In this document: positions 62,570-64,000 of the stretch, one piece after another | How the letters are laid out: each line of letters starts with the position of its first letter | Numbering within the stretch: the first letter of the stretch is position 1 | Assembly (NCBI GenBank): GCA_934045905.1 | Contig: OW203761.1 | Location: 67,442,626 to 67,506,625 of the forward strand | Direction of reading: 5' to 3' | Length of the DNA: 64,000 nt | Source of the DNA: Leuctra nigra | Taxonomy: Eukaryota > Arthropoda > Insecta > Plecoptera > Leuctridae | Position numbers and translations under genes: made by a program | Notes under the pieces: model-generated | Database searches by the model: none | What the model saw: the letters and a program-made list of their open reading frames with translations, nothing else | Told to the model about the DNA's origin: nothing

Positions 62570-63725
62570 ATGAGTCAGCTACGCTCGCTTCGCTAACCTG
62601 TATTAACCTAACTTTATTATATAATAATCTGACAGGGCAGCGTCGGGCGACTCCAAGGGGGCAGAGTGGGGTTCTTTTTTATAATTTTATTTTTAAGCCT
62701 ATTTTTTTTCGAAAAGTGTTTTATTACATTTTTTGGCATAACGTTGTGTAGGCTTCAAGAAAATTCGATAAAAACAGGGGGGTGCCACTTTAGAAATAGC
62801 TCATATTGAAAAAATTTTGTTTGTTTCCTACTTTGTGACGAATCTATTACTCTTGGAGAGCTGAAAATGATACACCATATAGATGATGGAGAGAGGCTTA
62901 AAAAGTGCAGAAACACTTTTTTCTGTCAGACGCTCCGATACGCCGCATTTCTTAGTTTATGTCCTTCAGAAGCAGAAGGGCACAATCCTGATAGGTTTTC
63001 ATCAATTTTTTGTCACTGTAGGTTAAAGCTTGTTAAGGGTCAGCTACGCTCGCTTCGCTCGCTTCGCTAACCTACCCTCACCTAACTTTATTATAAAATT
63101 ATCTGACCGGGCAACGTCGGGCGACTCCAGGAGGCAGAGGGGAGATTTTTTTTTACATGTTAATGTTAAGCCTATTATTTTCGAAAAGTGTTTTATTTCA
63201 TTTCTCGGCATAACGTTGTGTAGGCTTCAAGAAAATGCGATAAAAATAGGGGGGTGCCACTTTAGAAGTAGCTCATATTGATATTTTTTTATTTGTTTCC
63301 TACTTTGTGACGAATCTATTACTCTAAGAGAGTTGACAACGTTACCCTATATAGTAGATGGTGAGAGGCTTAAAAAGTGCAGAAACACTTTTTTATGTCA
63401 GACTCTCCGATTCGCCGGAATTAACTGTTCGTGTTATTCAGAAGCTGATGGGTCCACCCCCGATAGATTTTCATCCATTTTTTTGTCAATGTATATTGAC
63501 CAACAATGTAGGTTAGCCTACAAAGGTAACAATGTAACAATTAACAATGTTCCTTAGATTTTCATCATTTCCTAGGTTTTCATCCATTTTTTTGTCAATG
63601 TATATTGACCAACAATGTAGGTTAGCCTACAAAGGTAACAATGTAACAATTAACAATGTTCCTTAGATTTTCCTCATTTCCTAGGGTTTCATCCATTTTT
63701 TAGTCAATGGAGGTTAAAGCTTGTG
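62570..63725 (-). repeat. Unit R9, full length
   Basis: 1156 bp. ACTCTTGGAGAG, a private CATTTTTTGGCAT near 62728 within the constant block, and CCTAGGGTTTC. Confidence 0.93.
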
Positions 63726-64000
63726 ATGAGTCAGCTACGCTCGCTTCGCTAACCTGTATTAACCTAACTTTATTATATAATAATCTGACAGGGCAGCGTC
63801 GGGCGACTCCAAGGGGGCAGAGTGGGGTTCTTTTTTATAATTTTATTTTTAAGCCTATTTTTTTTCGAAAAGTGTTTTATTACATTTCTCGGCATAACGT
63901 TGTGTAGGCTTCAAGAAAATTCGATAAAAACAGGGGGGTGCCACTTTAGAAGTAGCTCATATTGAAAAAATTTTGTTTGTTTCCTACTTTGTGACGAATC
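63726..64000 (-). repeat. Unit R10, cut by the window end
   Basis: The last 275 bp of a half B read on the minus strand, with AGAAGTAGCTC. The array clearly continues beyond the window. Confidence 0.93.

Larger units (their letters stand above)
54124..64000 (-). repeat. Right satellite array, same unit in reverse orientation
   Basis: This is the reverse complement of the left-arm unit. It has eight complete units of 1155-1157 bp and a cut unit at each end. All complete units have the full 28-bp A-to-B cassette. The arm carries its own shared variants, read on the + strand: CCTAGGGTTTC in five units and ACTCTTGGAGAG in four. I did not see these in the left arm, so this is a separate subfamily. 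It runs off the window at 64000. Confidence 0.97.

Noticed and set aside
1..64000. Tandem transposon or Helitron-derived array
   Set aside because: I saw no terminal inverted repeats flanked by target-site duplications, no transposase or helicase domain, and no clear TC...CTRR ends next to a 3' hairpin. A transposon origin of the monomer cannot be excluded but is not supported here.

Overview
The whole window is satellite DNA: tandem copies of one unit of about 1.13-1.16 kb. I found no gene, tRNA, rRNA, recognisable transposon or CRISPR array. Short open frames recur in every unit because the unit recurs. The window looks like a eukaryotic nuclear scaffold from a heterochromatic or (peri)centromeric-type region, because it has a homogenised multi-kilobase array, higher-order block duplications and a scaffold gap of exactly 200 N. 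I cannot name the organism. Short TTAGGTTA-like pieces are present, but they are too few and too scattered to support an arthropod assignment.

Layout. Positions 1-53923 hold 46 complete units and one cut unit (U1-U47), all in one orientation. Positions 53924-54123 are N. Positions 54124-64000 hold eight complete and two cut units (R1-R10), all in the opposite orientation. I phase each unit from the conserved CACAAGCTTTAACCTC.

Unit architecture. Each unit is a dimer of two diverged relatives. Half-unit A is about 690 bp and half-unit B about 465 bp. A exceeds B mainly by about 217 bp, made of two tandem 108/109-bp subrepeats that each carry two adjacent hairpins. Both A-B boundaries carry a GCGAAGCGA 9-mer: usually two copies at A-to-B and one at B-to-A. 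Inside both halves, about 104 bp is nearly identical while neighbouring segments have diverged.

History read from shared variants. Nine of the first 21 units lack a 28-bp cassette at the A-to-B boundary; every later unit, including all complete units of the right arm, has it. Unit haplotypes repeat as blocks: eight units recur 20,797 bp apart (U22-U29 and U40-U47), about three units recur 3,437 bp apart (U17-U19 and U20-U22), a two-unit block recurs 2,310 bp apart (U31-U32 and U33-U34), and the right arm has a two-unit repeat of 2,312 bp. Mosaic units suggest gene conversion or unequal exchange. The right arm carries variants I did not see in the left arm, so it is a distinct subfamily. Because orientation changes exactly at a fixed-size gap, the inversion may be a scaffolding choice and not biology.

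The notable content is this structured satellite and its amplification history, not a gene system. The most interesting open points are the conserved block, the paired hairpins, the GCGAAGCGA junction, and a weak third-codon-position bias between A and B that could mark a coding ancestor.
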